A stretch of DNA of 8,231 nucleotides, from assembly GCA_003242195.1 (NCBI GenBank), contig QGUQ01000070.1, positions 1-8,231 on the forward strand, in the 5' to 3' direction. The position numbers and the translations under genes were made by a program. Below the pieces are notes generated by a model. That model saw only the letters and a program-made list of their open reading frames with translations. It was not told the DNA's origin and did not search any database. This document shows, piece by piece, positions 1 to 5,694 of the stretch. The stretch's first letter is position 1, and each line of letters starts with the position of its first letter. The stretch comes from Bacillota bacterium. Lineage in GTDB: Bacteria; Bacillota; Sulfobacillia; Thermaerobacterales; Thermaerobacteraceae.

Positions 1-459
1 CACTGGGCGCTGTGGGGGTCGGCCCTCCTCTGGCTCGGCCAGTTCGCGGGCAGCTTCGCCAACTACTTCTGGCCCCGGAAGGCGGGCTTCTTCGGCCAGA
101 AGATCAACATCGGCCCGGTGTCCAACTATCCGGTGGGCTCGGTGACCAAGTTCGACGCGGGCAAGTTTTACCTGGTGCACACGGAACAGGGCATGATCGC
201 CCTCTACTGGCGCTGCACGCACCTGGGTTGCACGGTGCCGTGGAAGCCCGAGGAGCGGCCCGATGCCGGTGGCTGCTTCTGCTGCCCCTGCCACGGCTCG
301 CAGTTCGATCGCGTGGGCGAGAAGATCGGCGGCCCCGCACCGCGCCCCCTGGATTACTTCCCGATCGAGATCGACGAGAACGGGAACATCTGGGTGGACA
401 CGGGTCGCCCGCAGCAGCGTGCTGCCTTTAGCCCGGACCAGTTGACACGGGTGTCCTGA
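1..459 (+). CDS. Rieske [2Fe-2S] protein of a cytochrome bc/b6f-type complex (5' end cut off by window)
   Basis: The frame is open from base 1 to the TGA at 457-459, giving 152 visible residues; the true start lies upstream. Visible residues about 1-20 are hydrophobic and aromatic-rich and look like the end of the N-terminal membrane anchor. The soluble domain carries both cluster boxes: CTHLGC at residues 72-77 and CPCHGS at 95-100. In this family C72, H74, C95 and H98 ligate the cluster, and C77 and C97 form the stabilising disulfide. A GGPAPRPL Pro-loop follows at 110-117. The protein would take electrons from quinol at the outer membrane face and pass them to a c-type heme. Two further cysteines, C92 and C94, precede box II, which is unusual. 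It is followed 28 bases later by a small membrane protein and then a diheme cytochrome c, so a cytochrome b gene is expected just upstream (inference). The assignment to the family is firm; whether the complex is bc1- or b6f-like cannot be decided here. Confidence 0.95.
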   Translation, partial: HWALWGSALLWLGQFAGSFANYFWPRKAGFFGQKINIGPVSNYPVGSVTKFDAGKFYLVHTEQGMIALYWRCTHLGCTVPWKPEERPDAGGCFCCPCHGSQFDRVGEKIGGPAPRPLDYFPIEIDENGNIWVDTGRPQQRAAFSPDQLTRVS

Positions 460-487
460 GCTTGACCCTCGAGGGGGAAAGGTTTGG

Positions 488-622
488 ATGATCGAGGTCC
501 TTGAATCCGTCGAACTCCTGGCCGTGGTGGTGGTCATCTTCCTCTGTCTCCTGGCCATCGACACGGTGGAGCGCTTCACGGGTCGGCCGCTGGAGCACCC
601 GCTGGAAGATGAGCCCGAATGA
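488..622 (+). CDS. 44-residue single-helix membrane protein, putative small subunit of the bc-type complex
   Basis: A short ATG-to-TGA frame encodes 44 residues beginning MIEVLESVELL and ending in the acidic tail LEDEPE. Residues about 8-24 form one strongly hydrophobic helix (LLAVVVVIFLCLLAI), followed by a charged, probably cytoplasmic stretch. A purine-rich Shine-Dalgarno region (AGGGGG and AAAGG, 472-482) lies 5 bases before the ATG. The gene sits 28 bases after the Rieske stop and 30 bases before the likely start of the cytochrome c gene, so all three should be co-transcribed. I do not recognise a named family. Position and topology recall the tiny single-helix subunits of b6f and bc complexes (PetG, PetL, PetM and similar), but that is analogy, not homology. 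It could also be an assembly factor. The frame, the ribosome site and the hydrophobic pattern make a real gene likely. Confidence 0.75.
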   Translation: MIEVLESVELLAVVVVIFLCLLAIDTVERFTGRPLEHPLEDEPE

Positions 623-637
623 TTGGCGGCCCGAGGG

Positions 638-644
638 AAAGGAG
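638..644 (+). promoter_or_regulatory. Ribosome-binding site that selects the TTG start of the cytochrome c gene
   Basis: AAAGGAG lies 8 bases before the TTG at 653, an ideal spacing. The longer in-frame alternative, a TTG at 623 directly after the preceding stop, has no comparable site and would put this Shine-Dalgarno inside the coding region. The shorter start also gives a normal N-terminus: MRKRK followed at once by the membrane helix. Confidence 0.7.
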
Positions 645-652
645 TAGCAGCC

Positions 653-1654
653 TTGAGAAAGCGCAAGGTCGTCGCCCTGACTCTGCTCTGGGTCCTGATC
701 CTGATCTTGCAAGGCTACTGGCTCTTTGAAAGTGGCCGGCTGAGCCGTGCGGCGGAGCGGGAGCGCGCCCAACAGGCCGCGCGCGGCGCCGAGCTCTACG
801 CCGCCAACTGCATGGCCTGCCATGGCCCGGAGGGCGAGGGCGTCACGGGCCCGCCGCTCAACCGGTCCGAGTTCCGGGCCGAGGGGCTTACGCCCGTCCA
901 GATCGCGGCGACGGAAGAAATGCTCACCAAGGTGATCGCCCGCGGGCGGCCCGGCTTCGATCACCCGACCTGGCGGGTAGAGGGTGGCAAGGTCCACTCC
1001 TACACCCGGATGCCCACCTGGTCGGTAGAGGACAACGGGCCGCTCAACGAGCAGGAGATTCGCGACCTGGTCACCTTCATCATGTACGGCGACTGGAAGC
1101 AGCCGGGTAGGGCGCTCCAGCAGCATCCGGAGCTGACCCGGGTCAAGGTCACGGAGTATGCGACCAACCCCGAAACGGGCCAACAGGAGCAGCGGGAGCG
1201 GCCCGTCACGGCCGACGACCTGGACGTCGAGGCGGCCGGCCTGACGCCGGAGGAGAACCGGCAGGCCAAGGAGCTGTTCGTCCGGTACTGCCTGGCTTGC
1301 CATACCCTGGGCAGCTACGGCGGCGTGATCGGCCCCAACCTGACCCAGGCGGGCAACTGGTTGCCCAGCGTGGAGTTTGCCAAGCGCTGGATCAGCAACC
1401 CCCAGTCCTTTAAGCCGGAAGAGCGCATGCCGACGGTGTGGCACGGACAGGGCACGCCGATGGACCTGACGGAGGTCTTCCGCCAGGAAGCGGATAAGCT
1501 CCAGAGCCGCATGCCTCCCTTCGGCGAGACCCTGTCGGAAGAGCAGATCGACCTGCTGGCCCGCTTCCTCGTCGGGCTGGGCACCCAGGAGGGCGGCCAG
1601 GCTCAAGGCGGCGCCGCCGGCGGCACTTCCGGTTCCGGCGCGGGCGGCTCCTGA
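653..1654 (+). CDS. Diheme, membrane-anchored c-type cytochrome
   Basis: With the TTG start at 653 the product is 333 residues. Residues 1-5 are basic and residues about 6-24 form an uncleaved-looking membrane helix, leaving the rest outside the membrane. Two cytochrome c domains follow: CMACH at 53-57 and CLACH at 213-217, each a covalent heme site. Likely axial methionines are M120 (RMPTW) for heme 1 and M287 (RMPPF) or M259 (RMPTVW) for heme 2. The first domain is enlarged by a long loop before its methionine, and a charged linker of about 40 residues separates the two domains. The last 20 or so residues are a low-complexity Gly/Ser/Ala tail. Placed after a Rieske gene and a small membrane subunit, it most likely serves as the cytochrome c component of the quinol:cytochrome c reductase or carries electrons from it to a terminal oxidase. 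The heme motifs are direct evidence; the exact partner is inference. Confidence 0.93.
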   Translation: MRKRKVVALTLLWVLILILQGYWLFESGRLSRAAERERAQQAARGAELYAANCMACHGPEGEGVTGPPLNRSEFRAEGLTPVQIAATEEMLTKVIARGRPGFDHPTWRVEGGKVHSYTRMPTWSVEDNGPLNEQEIRDLVTFIMYGDWKQPGRALQQHPELTRVKVTEYATNPETGQQEQRERPVTADDLDVEAAGLTPEENRQAKELFVRYCLACHTLGSYGGVIGPNLTQAGNWLPSVEFAKRWISNPQSFKPEERMPTVWHGQGTPMDLTEVFRQEADKLQSRMPPFGETLSEEQIDLLARFLVGLGTQEGGQAQGGAAGGTSGSGAGGS

Positions 1655-1698
1655 GCCGGGTCCCGGGTCCACCCGACAACCACATCGCGTCGCTGTCG

Positions 1699-1736
1699 GC
1701 ACGGGACGTTCCGGATGGGCGTCCCGTGCTCGTCTT
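1699..1736 (+). terminator. Rho-independent terminator-like hairpin after the bc/cytochrome operon
   Basis: GCACGGGACG at 1699-1708 pairs perfectly with CGTCCCGTGC at 1720-1729 around an 11-base loop. A modest T-containing tail (TCGTCTT, 1730-1736) follows. The hairpin stands 45 bases after the cytochrome stop and before a separate gene with its own strong ribosome site, which is the right place for a terminator. The tail is weaker than a classic U-run. Confidence 0.6.
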
Positions 1737-1744
1737 CCCCCATG

Positions 1745-1753
1745 TGGTATGCT
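1745..1753 (+). promoter_or_regulatory. Candidate extended -10 promoter element for the next gene
   Basis: TGGTATGCT matches the extended -10 pattern TG-n-TATnnT and lies directly after the terminator-like hairpin and 26 bases before the ATG at 1780, which would give a short leader holding the ribosome site. No recognisable -35 hexamer is present at the expected spacing, so this is only a weak candidate. Confidence 0.25.
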
Positions 1754-1779
1754 GGTCCTGATCGGAGGAGGCTACGTTC

Positions 1780-2529
1780 ATGCAGCGGCAGGATGACCAC
1801 CGCGGCGTGCACTGGGTCGGCCGGCGGCCCTCGCCCGCGCCCTTTCCCTGGGCCTGGGCGGTAGGCTGCCTCACCCTGGGGCTCTGTGCGGGCGCTTTCT
1901 TTCGCTGGCGACAAATGACCGGAATCGGCGCCCTGGAGATGTTCGGTTTCTGGTGCCTGGTGGGTGCCGGGCTCGTCGCGGCACGGTTCTTCACGCTGCT
2001 GCAAGTGGGCGACGCGCGGGCCCGGCTCCTGGCGGCCCTCGACTCCCTGGGCGAACCCTGGACCGCCATGGCGGTGCCGCTCCCCTGGGCCGGTCGCGGC
2101 GGCCCCGAGTACCTGGTCCTCCGACCGGATGCCGCCTTCCTCCTCGGGCGCTCCGATCTCAGTGCATCCGTACGATCCCGCAAGGCCCGCCGCGCGTTGG
2201 CCCGGGCGGCGGCCGAGCTGGTCGAGCGAGGTAACCGCCTGTTGGAGGCGCTGCGGGGCGCCAGCGTGCCGCTCCCCTCGCGGGTCGACCACGTCCTGGT
2301 GCTGACGCGGAGACGGGTGGACGGCCCGGTGCTGGACAGCGGCGTCTGGCAGCTCAACCCGGAGCACGTGCGTTCCTTCCTCCGGCAGGCTCGCGCCCAG
2401 GGCACGGCTGGCTCGCCCCCGGACACGCAAGGGGCGGGGCTCCCGCCCGCCGAGGCGGCATCGCCAGCCGGGCTGCGGGAACGCCTCGAGGCCTGGTGGG
2501 AGGAACAGGCCGGTCGCCGGCGCCACTGA
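1780..2529 (+). CDS. Unrecognised two-helix membrane protein, faintly NERD-like
   Basis: The ATG is preceded by GGAGGAGG (1764-1771) at 8 bases, so the start is well supported; the product is 249 residues. Residues about 24-41 and 50-70 form a membrane hairpin with a short basic turn (RWRQ), followed by a soluble region of about 180 residues. The soluble part has a hydrophobic strand pair (EYLVLRPDAAFLLGR, 110-124), an Arg/Ala-rich helix (131-160), a second strand (VDHVLVLTRRR, 169-179) and a helical segment to about 203. The order strand, long helix ending in LLEAL, then an HVLVL strand loosely recalls the NERD domain. However, the expected catalytic-type E-x-K after the first strand is not evident, so I do not assign it. 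The C-terminus (206-249) is Pro/Ala-rich and then helical with WW at 239-240. The gene appears to be its own transcription unit, bounded by hairpins on both sides. Neighbours do not reveal its function. Confidence 0.8.
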   Translation: MQRQDDHRGVHWVGRRPSPAPFPWAWAVGCLTLGLCAGAFFRWRQMTGIGALEMFGFWCLVGAGLVAARFFTLLQVGDARARLLAALDSLGEPWTAMAVPLPWAGRGGPEYLVLRPDAAFLLGRSDLSASVRSRKARRALARAAAELVERGNRLLEALRGASVPLPSRVDHVLVLTRRRVDGPVLDSGVWQLNPEHVRSFLRQARAQGTAGSPPDTQGAGLPPAEAASPAGLRERLEAWWEEQAGRRRH

Positions 2530-2537
2530 CTTCCGGC

Positions 2538-2557
2538 CCGGGAGCACGCTCTCCCGG
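2538..2557 (+). terminator. Small GC-rich hairpin just after the 249-residue gene
   Basis: CCGGGAG at 2538-2544 pairs with CTCCCGG at 2551-2557 around a 6-base loop, starting 8 bases after the stop codon. There is no T-run after it, so it could be a weak or Rho-assisted terminator, a 3' stabilising hairpin, or chance pairing in GC-rich DNA. Confidence 0.3.
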
Positions 2558-2749
2558 CGGCGGGCACGGCGTGCTGTACGGCCAGGAAGGCGGCAGCGGC
2601 GTACCCTCGGCCGTGCCGCCTGATGGGGCCGGGGGCCCATGTTGGTGTCGGGCAAGAAACTTGGTGTATGCGGGAAGGGCACAGGAAACGGCGCGTCACC
2701 GCTGCCATCCGTGCCCGGATGACACACCGGGAGGGTGCTAGCAAGAATC
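2558..2749 (+). promoter_or_regulatory. Gene-free structured leader before the antiporter gene
   Basis: No credible gene lies here. The stretch is rich in inverted repeats. GGCACGGC (2563-2570) pairs with GCCGTGCC (2610-2617), while GGCGGCA (2589-2595) pairs with the overlapping TGCCGCC (2614-2620). GGGCC (2626-2630) pairs with GGCCC (2634-2638). CGGGCA (2649-2654) and GGGCAC (2677-2682) compete for one arm, GTGCCCG (2711-2717). TTGGTGT is repeated at 2642-2648 and 2661-2667, and the GGTGT in each copy can pair with ACACC (2724-2728). That shared arm ends directly before the Shine-Dalgarno GGGAGGG (2729-2735). Mutually exclusive pairings next to a ribosome site are the hallmark of attenuators and riboswitches, but I do not recognise a known class and high GC content makes chance pairing common. 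I could not identify a convincing promoter. Confidence 0.35.
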
Positions 2750-4018
2750 ATGCCGTCGTTCCTGCAAGTGGCGCTTCTCATTGCCATCATCATCACGGCC
2801 GCCAAGGGGGCCGGCGCCCTGTCCAAGCGCCTGGGCCAGCCGGCCGTGTTCGGTGAGTTGCTGGCCGGCGTCCTGCTGGGCCCGACCCTGTTGAACCTGT
2901 TACACTGGCCCGTCTTCTCCGAGCCCCGGTACCTCGAACAGTTGGTCGGAGACCTGGCCGAGCTGGGGGTCATCTTCCTCATGTTCCTGGCCGGCCTGGA
3001 GACGGATCTGGCCGCCATGCGCCAGGTTGGCATGGCCGCCTTCTTCGGCGCCGTCGGTGGGGTCGCACTCCCCTTGCTGGCCGGAACGGTCATCGGCCTC
3101 GCCTTCGGCTTTCCCGCCTACGAAAGCCTCTACATCGGCACCATCCTGACGGCCACGTCCGTGAGCATCTCCGCCCAGACCCTGCTGGAAATGGGGCGCC
3201 TCCGCTCCCGCGAGGGCACCACCATCCTGGGCGCTGCGGTGATCGATGACATCATGGGCATCATCATCCTGTCCGTGGTGGTGGCGCTCCACCAGGCCGC
3301 CGGGGGCGGTGAAGCCACGGGGAGCCCCATCTGGTTCATCATCGCCCGCATGGTGCTCTTCTTCGCGGGTGCCGTGGTCCTGGGCCGCTGGCTGGTACCC
3401 GCGGTCCTTCGCTGGACAGAAAACTGGCCGGGCACGGAGCCGCAGCTGGCCGCCGCCATCATCCTGGGCCTGTTGTTCGCCGTGGCGGCCGAGGAGCTGG
3501 GTGGTGTGGCCGCCATCACCGGTTCCTACACCTTGGGTGCCCTCGTCAGCCTGCACCACGAGTTGAAGGAAGCCCTGGAGGAGAAGTTGGCCTCCCTCGC
3601 CTACGCGTTCCTGGTCCCCATCTTCTTCGTCAGCATCGGCCTGGAAACGGACCTGGCCAGTGCGGTCGCCGGGAGCGGCGTCGCGTTCCTGGTCCTGATC
3701 GTAGCGGCAGCCATCCTGACCAAGATTGTCGGGTCGGGGCTCGGCGTTCGGCCCTTCGGGTTCCCCTGGCCGGAGGCGATGCGAGTTGGGATCGGCATGG
3801 TGAGTCGTGGCGAGGTCGCCCTGATCGTGGCGGGCATCGGCTTGCAGTCCGGTGTCATTTCCGAGGCCGTGTTCTCGGTGATGGTGGTCATGACGCTGGT
3901 GACCACCCTCGTCACGCCGCCCCTCCTCCGGTGGTCCTTCGGCAGCGCGACCCCGCCGGGCCGGGAGCCGGTCGGTGCCCCGCAGGTCCTTGGCTCCCCC
4001 TCCGGCGAGACACGCTGA
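2750..4018 (+). CDS. CPA2-family monovalent cation/proton antiporter (KefB/NapA-type membrane domain)
   Basis: From the ATG at 2750 the product is 422 residues, almost entirely hydrophobic, with about 12-13 membrane helices. Family marks in order are FGELLAGVLLGP (34-45), the AELGVIFLMFLAGLETDL region (about 70-87), AAVIDDIMGIIIL (162-174) with the paired aspartates D166-D167, FFVSIGLETDL (292-302) and SRGEVALIVAGIGL (352-365). The two adjacent aspartates match the electrogenic branch of CPA2 (NapA/NhaA-like exchange of more than one proton per Na+), whereas electroneutral members usually have ND; the stoichiometry is therefore an inference. The protein ends shortly after the last helix in a Pro/Gly-rich tail, with no RCK/TrkA nucleotide-binding domain, so it is not a full Kef-type channel. 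The ATG was chosen because a GTG at 2735 would overlap the GGGAGGG ribosome site; the spacing to the ATG, 14 bases, is however long. It lies between two respiratory clusters and converges on nuoN. Confidence 0.92.
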   Translation: MPSFLQVALLIAIIITAAKGAGALSKRLGQPAVFGELLAGVLLGPTLLNLLHWPVFSEPRYLEQLVGDLAELGVIFLMFLAGLETDLAAMRQVGMAAFFGAVGGVALPLLAGTVIGLAFGFPAYESLYIGTILTATSVSISAQTLLEMGRLRSREGTTILGAAVIDDIMGIIILSVVVALHQAAGGGEATGSPIWFIIARMVLFFAGAVVLGRWLVPAVLRWTENWPGTEPQLAAAIILGLLFAVAAEELGGVAAITGSYTLGALVSLHHELKEALEEKLASLAYAFLVPIFFVSIGLETDLASAVAGSGVAFLVLIVAAAILTKIVGSGLGVRPFGFPWPEAMRVGIGMVSRGEVALIVAGIGLQSGVISEAVFSVMVVMTLVTTLVTPPLLRWSFGSATPPGREPVGAPQVLGSPSGETR

Positions 4019-4096
4019 CCCGCACGGCATCGCGATCGGCGACATGGGCAGCGGACGCGCCACGGATCCACCGGTTCGCAGCGACGGGAAACCAAT

Positions 4097-4140
4097 GAGG
4101 GGCGCGGTGCCGACCACCGCGCCCCTCTGCTTGAGCTTCC
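4097..4140. terminator. Perfect 13-bp hairpin, likely bidirectional terminator between convergent genes
   Basis: GAGGGGCGCGGTG (4097-4109) pairs without mismatch to CACCGCGCCCCTC (4115-4127) around the 5-base loop CCGAC. On the + strand it is followed by TGCTTGAGCTTCCT; on the - strand the downstream side reads ATTGGTTTCCC. Both flanks are relatively T-rich for this genome. It lies 78 bases after the antiporter stop and 71 bases beyond the nuoN stop, so one element probably ends both transcripts. The remaining bases of the 4019-4198 gap hold nothing else I can recognise. Confidence 0.8.
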
Positions 4141-4198
4141 TCTCGAGCATCCTCACACGCCGCCCGCGGGGAGAGCGAGGGCGCACCTTGGACCAACG

Positions 4199-5692
4199 CT
4201 AGAACCCGGCCATGGCCAGCGTCGACACTGACGTCCAGCGGAGGAACACATCGGGCCAGAAGGCCAGGGCCAGGGTGAAGAAGGCGCACACCGCCAGCAC
4301 GGTCCATACCGGCGCCGGCACCTGCACGGGCGCGTCGGGCACCGGCTCCTTCTCCGAGGGTACCACGTACATGTACCGCACCAGGTTGTAGTAGTAGCCG
4401 ACCGAGACCACGCTGTTCAGGGCGATGACCACCGGCAGCCAGTAGTTGCCGTCGGCGATCAGGGCCTGGAAGACCATCACCTTGGCCATGAAGCCGGCGG
4501 TCAGGGGCAATCCGATCAGGGAGACCAGGAACAGCACCAGCAGTGCAGCCAGTACGGGCTCGCGCCGTCCCAACCCGGCGTAGTCCCGTAGCTGCTCCCC
4601 CTCCCCCTGGGCCTGCAGGGCGGTGATGACCGCAAAGGCCCCGATGTTCATGAAGACGTAGGCCATCACGTAATACAGCACGGCCGGCCGGCTGAGGTCG
4701 CTGCCCGCGCCCACCGCGGCCAGGATGTATCCGGCGTGGGCGATGGAGGAGTAGGCCATGAGCCGCTTCACATCCACCTGGCGCAGGGCCGCCACGTTGG
4801 CCACCGTCATCGTCAGCACCGCCAGCAGGAGGAAGGCGGTCTGCCAGACCGCGCCGGCGTCCTCGAAAGCCGTGAAGAAAACGCGCACGATGGCGGCGAA
4901 GGCCGCGCCCTCGGAAGCCACCGCCAGGTAGGCGGTGATCGGTGTCGGGGCTCCCTGGTACGCGTCGGGGAGCCACAGGTGGAAGGGCACCGCTCCTGCC
5001 TTGAAACCGAGGCCGGCGATGACGAAGGCGGCTCCCAACACCAGCAACGGCCACGGACCCGCGTTGGTGCCCGCACCGGCCAGTTCCTGCACGCGCCGCG
5101 CCAGTTCCATCAGGTCAAAGGTGCCGGTCGCGCCGTACAGCAGGGAGATACCGAAGAGCAGGATCCCCGAGCTCAGCGCCCCGTTGAGGAAGTACTTCAA
5201 CGAGGCTTCCTGGGAACGCGGGTCCTCCCGCATCAGGCCCGCCAGGGCGTAGGAGCTGAGGGACAGGAGCTCGAGCCCCACGTAGAAGGTGAGGAGGCTG
5301 GCCGCCCCGGCCATGAAGAGGGCGCCCGTCGTGGCCAGCAGCAGCAGGCAGAAGTACTCACCCGCCGCGATGCGGCGCCGCGCCACGTAGTCGATGGAGA
5401 TCAGGGCGACCAGGGCCGTCGCGATCAGGAACACGGCCTTGAAGAAGGCGGCGAACCCGTCCCGGGCCACCATCCCCGCCAGGATCGTGCCTGCCTCGGG
5501 CGGCTCCCGCCGCACGGCCACCATGGCGGCCACGATGCCGGCCACCGCCAGATAGCCGATCCAATCCCGCCGCTCGCCAGGCTGCCGTTCCTCGCCGGCG
5601 AAGGCGTCGGCCAGTAGCACCAGCAGCGCCGTGGCGGCCAGGATGATCTCGGGCAAGATGAAGACCAGTTCGTCGGCGCGCAGGACCGGCAT
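4199..5692 (-). CDS. nuoN: NADH-quinone oxidoreductase subunit N (complex I)
   Basis: NuoN is one of three antiporter-like proton-channel subunits in the membrane arm of complex I. From the ATG at 5692 it has 497 residues, normal for the family, with about 14 helices. Landmarks are the TM5 glutamate E141 (FYVGLELLSLSSYALAG), the TM7 lysine K231 in GFKAGAVPFHLWLPDAYQGA, the KRLMAYSSIAHAGY loop (309-322) and the TM12 lysine K404 (GLPLTAGFMAKVMVF). The TM8 position that holds K247 in E. coli NuoN is glutamate here, E261, in AVASEGAAFAAIVRVF. The start was chosen because GGGAGGG (5701-5707) is 8 bases from the ATG at 5692 but only 2 bases from the GTG at 5698. The gene follows nuoM with a 2-base gap, is the last nuo gene of the run, and converges on the antiporter gene. 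The identity is certain in practice. Confidence 0.97.
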   Translation of the reverse strand: MPVLRADELVFILPEIILAATALLVLLADAFAGEERQPGERRDWIGYLAVAGIVAAMVAVRREPPEAGTILAGMVARDGFAAFFKAVFLIATALVALISIDYVARRRIAAGEYFCLLLLATTGALFMAGAASLLTFYVGLELLSLSSYALAGLMREDPRSQEASLKYFLNGALSSGILLFGISLLYGATGTFDLMELARRVQELAGAGTNAGPWPLLVLGAAFVIAGLGFKAGAVPFHLWLPDAYQGAPTPITAYLAVASEGAAFAAIVRVFFTAFEDAGAVWQTAFLLLAVLTMTVANVAALRQVDVKRLMAYSSIAHAGYILAAVGAGSDLSRPAVLYYVMAYVFMNIGAFAVITALQAQGEGEQLRDYAGLGRREPVLAALLVLFLVSLIGLPLTAGFMAKVMVFQALIADGNYWLPVVIALNSVVSVGYYYNLVRYMYVVPSEKEPVPDAPVQVPAPVWTVLAVCAFFTLALAFWPDVFLRWTSVSTLAMAGF

Positions 5693-5694
5693 GC

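Noticed and set aside
623..652. Longer N-terminus of the cytochrome c gene from a TTG at 623
   Set aside because: No ribosome site precedes it at a good distance, and the strong AAAGGAG at 638-644 points to the TTG at 653.
2642..2670. Promoter built from TTGGTG (2642) and TGTATG (2665) with 17-base spacing
   Set aside because: Each hexamer matches the consensus at only three of six positions, which is not above chance.
2735..2749. GTG start at 2735 for the antiporter
   Set aside because: Its first base overlaps the GGGAGGG ribosome site, leaving no spacer. The ATG at 2750 is preferred even though its spacing is long.
2623..2749. Known c-di-AMP, Na+ or Mn2+ riboswitch in front of the antiporter
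   Set aside because: The leader has suggestive stems, but I could not match conserved core sequences of any of these classes, so no class was assigned.
1410..3093. Two long reverse-strand open frames (444 and 496 codons) opposite the cytochrome, membrane-protein and antiporter genes
   Set aside because: Their translations are Arg/Pro/Ser-rich with no hydrophobic or motif pattern, they run through the intergenic hairpins, and they lie antisense to genes with clear motifs. Long antisense frames are expected at this GC content.
2900..5054. Reverse open frames of 428 and 380 codons across the antiporter, the terminator and nuoN
   Set aside because: They cross a perfect terminator hairpin and overlap genes with clear family motifs; the translations have no recognisable domain.
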